64,000 bases of DNA from a virus. Below are positions 60,611 to 64,000 of this stretch, piece by piece. The notes under the pieces were generated by a model that made no database searches, had not been told where the DNA came from, and worked only from the letters and a program-made list of their open reading frames with translations. The translations under genes and the position numbers were made by a program. The stretch's first letter is position 1. Each line of letters begins with the position of its first letter. The stretch lies in IMG/VR virus record IMGVR_UViG_3300035123_000008, positions 1-64,000 of that record. One strand, given 5' to 3'.

Positions 60611-61211
60611 CAAGCGTCTCCTTGGTGCGAAATTCGGGCTCTATAAACTCTAAGCCTAAGTGGCTGAAAAATAATTCCTCTGTAGATATGGCTACGATTT
60701 GCTTGCATCGGCTACCAGCCCCACATCCTCCCTCTGGTTTCGGATGTTTATGTAAGAGATAACCATCGGCAAGGTGATAGCCTAATGACTGAGTATACAT
60801 AGCAATCCCTTTGCTAAACTCGGCTGGTCCTGTACGTATTGTAAGCGCGCCTCCCCAAGATCCAACTTTGGCATAGAAAATGTCACAACTGATATCAAGC
60901 TTCTTATGGCGTAGTTTTTTATAGCGAGGTCCCCAACGCTTGATTTTGTCATCTTTCTTCCACTGCCATTTCCTAGTACCTAGCAGGGCATTTAATAATT
61001 CCTCTAATACATCCGTCTCTTTGGTTTCTATAACTTCACCGAAGAGATTTTTTTCATCATAGGTATTTATGGTGGGAATGACAACAATCTCAATATCTTT
61101 TACTCGAGGTTTTTTCCTACGAATACTTCCAGCGATCGTAATTTTCTCACACCCTGCTTTTATGTCTTGCAATAGCTCTTTTGCTAGGGTGCAAGCAGTT
61201 AATAAGTCCAT
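60561..61211 (-). CDS. Pol X (DNA polymerase beta)-like nucleotidyltransferase
   Basis: 216 aa. ITIAGSIRRKKPRVKDIEIV has the GS helix and the two catalytic Asp/Glu of the palm, KKLDISCDIF the third acidic residue, and ALTIRTGPAEFSKGIAMYTQ with GYHLADGYLL the thumb. The N-terminal HhH/8-kDa domain is missing and the protein is about half the usual Pol X length. Likely a gap-filling or tailing enzyme; activity is unproven. No strong ribosome binding site is seen. Confidence 0.8.
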   Translation of the reverse strand: MDLLTACTLAKELLQDIKAGCEKITIAGSIRRKKPRVKDIEIVVIPTINTYDEKNLFGEVIETKETDVLEELLNALLGTRKWQWKKDDKIKRWGPRYKKLRHKKLDISCDIFYAKVGSWGGALTIRTGPAEFSKGIAMYTQSLGYHLADGYLLHKHPKPEGGCGAGSRCKQIVAISTEELFFSHLGLEFIEPEFRTKETLDEAIRKGKPYFGKADS

Positions 61212-61224
61212 GGTTCCCCCAATT

Positions 61225-61506
61225 TTAGAAACAGGTATGTAGACAAGGGTTTTCTATGCTACGTTTCACCACATCGATGTCCATCGACCACAAATCGAAA
61301 GCTGTCCCGTTATTTAAGCTATCCAAAGCCGATATTCCACTAATTGTGGGATTAGTAAGAAGAGGCGAAATGGATATGTTGTTAACAGGACAGCTTTCAT
61401 AAGGTGGGTCGGGCGTGATACCGAAGGGATGTCTAAACGGATAAAACCTTTCCCGAGTTCCTCTGACGGCAGAATCCCCATCTGAAATTTCCGTTTCCTC
61501 ACGCAC
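61225..61506 (-). CDS. Hypothetical protein
   Basis: 93 aa from GTG 61506 with GGGAGG five bases upstream. The stretch RERFYPFRHPFGITPDPPYE and a Ser/Asn-rich end are visible. No motif recognised. The coding status rests mostly on the ribosome binding site and position. Confidence 0.5.
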   Translation of the reverse strand: MREETEISDGDSAVRGTRERFYPFRHPFGITPDPPYESCPVNNISISPLLTNPTISGISALDSLNNGTAFDLWSMDIDVVKRSIENPCLHTCF

Positions 61507-61526
61507 TTGCGCCTCCCACCTTTTAC

Positions 61527-61910
61527 TTAATCCGGTGGTCCTTCCCAGTTAGTTCGTTGTGTTCCAAGCACTCTACCTACCTCATCTCGCACAACTTCCA
61601 GCTTGGGATATTGAACTTGATGAATATGCAAGGTAAAGTCTCCGGGATCCGGGTCAATAGGGATCATGACCGCCATTTCTAAGCTTCTTGCAACCAATAA
61701 ATTCCTTATCTCGATAATTTCTTTCGTAGTTGGCCATCGTTTATTACAGCTTATGGCAAGATAAGTCCCTTTGGTTTTACTAAGCCCACGTAGAACTCTA
61801 CAATCACCATATTCATAGGCTCTTAGATCAGGGAACTCTTTTGCAAGTGGATCATCTGCTGACACAAGCTCTACTTCATAAAGCTGGATAGGTTTTCTTC
61901 GTCTTGCCAT
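61527..61910 (-). CDS. Hypothetical protein
   Basis: 127 aa from ATG 61910 (GAGGAGG). Basic start MARRRKPIQLYEVELV, then a globular part with YLAISCNKRWPTTKEIIEIR and a His-containing strand (DFTLHIHQVQYP). Resembles hypothetical phage proteins (DUF7694-like) without known role. It overlaps the next gene by 40 nt. Confidence 0.6.
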   Translation of the reverse strand: MARRRKPIQLYEVELVSADDPLAKEFPDLRAYEYGDCRVLRGLSKTKGTYLAISCNKRWPTTKEIIEIRNLLVARSLEMAVMIPIDPDPGDFTLHIHQVQYPKLEVVRDEVGRVLGTQRTNWEGPPD

Positions 61911-62758
61911 AGCTCCTCCTCGGCATCTTTGTCGCATAAAGGTGGCGATATGTCAAACCACTCTTTACTGCAATCATCGGGTTCGAAAGGTTCCCATTCT
62001 AAAACATTTACGATCCACCATCCTCCGATAGAGACAGGGTTTCCTTCTCGCGGTCCCCCAAAGCTAACTTCGATATAGCCAGCACGAACGAAACCCCATC
62101 GCTGTGTTGTTGCGTATCCCACTTCAACCGCAAGGTTGAGGACTGCATGGTGATAATATACGTGTTCTCTCGCTCCACAATCGACAACGAGGTAAGGTCC
62201 GGTCCAATTTTTTCCAGTAGGTCTAAGCCAAACGCTTGCTCCAACACTAGCGCAAGAGACAAGAGCGACACCGCCTTTGAACCCGTTACATGGTCCATTG
62301 ATCTCACACATCCTTTCCATTACACCTTCGGGATAACTGCTCATGATTCCAGAGAAATGGTTGGGAGGATTGTAAAACTGTGATGCTCTGGTAATCATAC
62401 CGGGAACGCAGAAATCGTTTCCCCACCCTCCTTGATCTGGGAAGTAGTAGCCGTTGAGAACCTGTTTATCATCACACTCGATTTCGTGACCAACTGGTTT
62501 TATGTCTAATGCCCATTGGTCAACTCTCGGAGTTGGAGTATTAGTTGGTAAAACTGTAGCCCGAGGCGTCGAAGTAGGAGTCGCGCTCGGAATGGGTGTT
62601 CTCATAGGTTCGGGTGTTCGAGTAGGGTTAGTAGTAAGCTGAGAAGTTGGATCTGGCGTTTGCAAAACGACTTCTTGAGTTGGTGCATCTGTTGCTCCTA
62701 TTCCTACAATCAAAACGACAACGATCAGTGATATTAGCGGGTCTGCAATTTTCTTCAA
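61871..62758 (-). CDS. Membrane-anchored Thr/Pro-stalk protein with RlpA/DPBB-like domain
   Basis: 295 aa. N-terminal anchor at 5-24 (ADPLISLIVVVLIVGIGATD). Stalk to about residue 80 (TNPTRTPEPMRTPIPSATPT). The C-terminal 180-residue Cys-containing domain has VALVSCASVGASVWLRPTGK and GPYLVVDCGAREHVYYHHAV, the pattern of double-psi beta-barrel (RlpA/expansin-like) domains. Probably an exported cell-surface protein of the lysogen or lysis accessory; possible remodelling of the cell wall. Shares Chloroflexota-type stalk with 59799. Confidence 0.7.
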   Translation of the reverse strand: MKKIADPLISLIVVVLIVGIGATDAPTQEVVLQTPDPTSQLTTNPTRTPEPMRTPIPSATPTSTPRATVLPTNTPTPRVDQWALDIKPVGHEIECDDKQVLNGYYFPDQGGWGNDFCVPGMITRASQFYNPPNHFSGIMSSYPEGVMERMCEINGPCNGFKGGVALVSCASVGASVWLRPTGKNWTGPYLVVDCGAREHVYYHHAVLNLAVEVGYATTQRWGFVRAGYIEVSFGGPREGNPVSIGGWWIVNVLEWEPFEPDDCSKEWFDISPPLCDKDAEEELWQDEENLSSFMK

Positions 62759-62768
62759 AAGAAACCTC

Positions 62769-62999
62769 CTATGGTGGGTACGGTAGATCAGGGGGAACCG
62801 TCGTTGCGCGCTCCCATCTTTCGTGATTTACCTTTTCGTAAACATATGACTTATCTATCATCTTTGGCTTAACAGGTTCTTTACATTTTCCACAAACCAT
62901 CTCGTCATCATCCATTGGATTGATGATCCAAATAACCTCGTCCGACAGCACTTCTCCGTGTCTCCTGCAAATATAAACCTGCAAGCATCCGTCAACCAT
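62769..62999 (-). CDS. Small zinc-ribbon-like protein
   Basis: 76 aa from ATG 62999 (AAGGAGG). CRRHGEVLS and CGKCKEPVK give a two-pair zinc site; C-terminal Pro-rich end. Belongs to the right minus-strand arm. Function unknown. Confidence 0.65.
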   Translation of the reverse strand: MVDGCLQVYICRRHGEVLSDEVIWIINPMDDDEMVCGKCKEPVKPKMIDKSYVYEKVNHERWERATTVPPDLPYPP

Positions 63000-63009
63000 A
63001 ACCCCCTCC

Positions 63010-63975
63010 TTAAAATGCAACATTCAGTTCCGTGAGTACGTGGTAGATGTTGTTGCAAATTGTGACTTGGTCGGAACCAGCAAATAGTAAACCAAGGGCA
63101 ACGGGTTCATCGCGCTTTACTATTAGCGAACCAGAATCGCCACCCTTTGATATTGGTCCCGTAACGAATTGATCCTCGAAAGTTGCAACTTTGCCTCCTC
63201 CATATTGAACCTTGACGGTTGCACCTTGCACGATAATTTCCCCCTCAGTGTATTCGGTTGTGCGTCCAGACTTGCGCACCTTGTCACCAACATTTGCGCG
63301 CTCCCATTGGTTAACGGTTCCAGTAATATCTAAGATGGTGTTGGTTACAATCGTATTGTTCAAAGGGATTGCGATAGCTGCGTCCACCTTGTTCGCAGCT
63401 TGTGAAGTTTTGTGAGACTTCAAGCGATGGGTAGACCCGATCAGCTTCGCAAGCGAGGAGAGCAATCGAGCAAAGGAATCTGCAACAGGACAGGTTGAAC
63501 CATCCTCAGAGAATACGATCTTTACGAACCTGTATAGGTTCCCAATTTTGTCTCTGTAAGGTTCGCCTCCATCAGCAGGTCCGGGCTGTAGAATTGGATC
63601 TCCATATATTGCATCGTTGCTATTAGCAAGCACATGATTATTCGAAAGTATCATGGTCTTACCATGCACATCGTAAACTAAGCAACCAAGCGTCCCAGCC
63701 GTAATCTTTTCATGTCCGATCGATACGCCTCCGGGGGCAGGTCGAACCTTGCTGGTGTGCGATTGTGGAGTTATTGCCAATGGAGCGAGGGGTCTGGGTG
63801 CAACCAAGGTCCCGACCTCGATCACATCTGTAAAAACACCACGAAAACTTTTGGGTATGAGCTCACTTTCTGCGAGCGCAGCTTTGGGCAGCTTGCGCTC
63901 AACCATAACGACAAGGTCCTCCTTGCCAATACCAGCCCCCACTACGTTTGGATAATCGAACAGTTCTTCATACAT
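63010..63975 (-). CDS. Trypsin-like serine protease
   Basis: 321 aa from ATG 63975 (AAAGGAG). His in LSNNHVLA, Asp in NKVDAAIAI and Ser in GGDSGSLI form the chymotrypsin-fold triad; GRTTEYTEGEI is a typical strand. There is no signal peptide, and the first 60 residues (NVVGAGIGKEDLVVMVERKL) form a separate small domain as in some bacterial Nal1-like proteases. Role in a phage is unclear: host protein cleavage or defence are options. Confidence 0.85.
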   Translation of the reverse strand: MYEELFDYPNVVGAGIGKEDLVVMVERKLPKAALAESELIPKSFRGVFTDVIEVGTLVAPRPLAPLAITPQSHTSKVRPAPGGVSIGHEKITAGTLGCLVYDVHGKTMILSNNHVLANSNDAIYGDPILQPGPADGGEPYRDKIGNLYRFVKIVFSEDGSTCPVADSFARLLSSLAKLIGSTHRLKSHKTSQAANKVDAAIAIPLNNTIVTNTILDITGTVNQWERANVGDKVRKSGRTTEYTEGEIIVQGATVKVQYGGGKVATFEDQFVTGPISKGGDSGSLIVKRDEPVALGLLFAGSDQVTICNNIYHVLTELNVAF

Positions 63976-64000
63976 TATCTTCTCCTTTTGAACAGTACAA

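Overview
The window is a long contiguous piece of a double-stranded DNA tailed phage or prophage, and the long-tailed (siphovirus) type fits best. It holds terminase, portal, head morphogenesis protein, scaffold/protease, probable major capsid protein, HK97-gp10-like protein, tail tube protein, frameshifted tail chaperone, tape measure, distal tail protein, GH25 lysin and holin-like genes, in roughly canonical order. No integrase, DNA polymerase or helicase was recognised, so the genome continues outside the window. A candidate Gp3-type recombination directionality factor at the left edge hints at a serine integrase nearby. Two proteins of the right arm carry N-terminal membrane anchors followed by Thr/Pro-rich (TPTPT-like) stalks. 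Such stalks are very common in Chloroflexota (Anaerolineae), so a host of that kind is my best guess; this is inference. Ribosome binding sites are strong (AAGGAGG-like), and many late genes overlap as ATGA or TAATG.

Layout. (1) 1-7617, minus strand: a leftward operon of about 22 small early genes (many Cys-rich zinc-ribbon-like proteins, a solo LuxR-type HTH, a uracil-DNA-glycosylase-like protein), interrupted by a tRNA-like structure at 6968-7039. (2) 7618-8869: the control region. It has a leftward promoter with palindromic operators, a leader with an intrinsic terminator, and a leaderless Cro/C1-type repressor gene whose -10 box lies in another palindrome. The repressor terminator follows, then about 300 nt with the look of a large structured RNA, possibly HEARO/OMEGA type. 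(3) 8870-14435, plus strand: a beta-type DNA methyltransferase, two PD-(D/E)XK-like nucleases, a ParB-like protein, a radical SAM enzyme and a TET-associated-type glycosyltransferase, which together look like a DNA base hypermodification cassette. (4) 14465-25591: terminase subunits, portal and large virion proteins. (5) 25551-31776: a tight cassette of methyltransferases, GT-D, GT8-like and other glycosyltransferases, a papain-like protease and a sulfotransferase, inserted between portal and head morphogenesis genes. (6) 31786-37963: head morphogenesis, scaffold/protease, major capsid, and a double GT2 glycosyltransferase fused in frame to a small virion-type protein. (7) 37963-58069: virion surface proteins, a glycosidase-like protein, a giant repeat fibre, connectors and the tail module. 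(8) 58069-59721: lysis. (9) 59799-63975, minus strand: a separate arm of membrane-anchored, zinc-binding, Pol X-like and trypsin-like genes, facing the late operon across a bidirectional terminator.

The two most unusual points are the glycosylation/methylation/sulfation cassette embedded in the virion genes (including two glycosyltransferase fusions that keep an internal ribosome binding site at the domain junction) and the orphan structured RNA beside the repressor. Functions are assigned from motifs read by eye; no database search was run.
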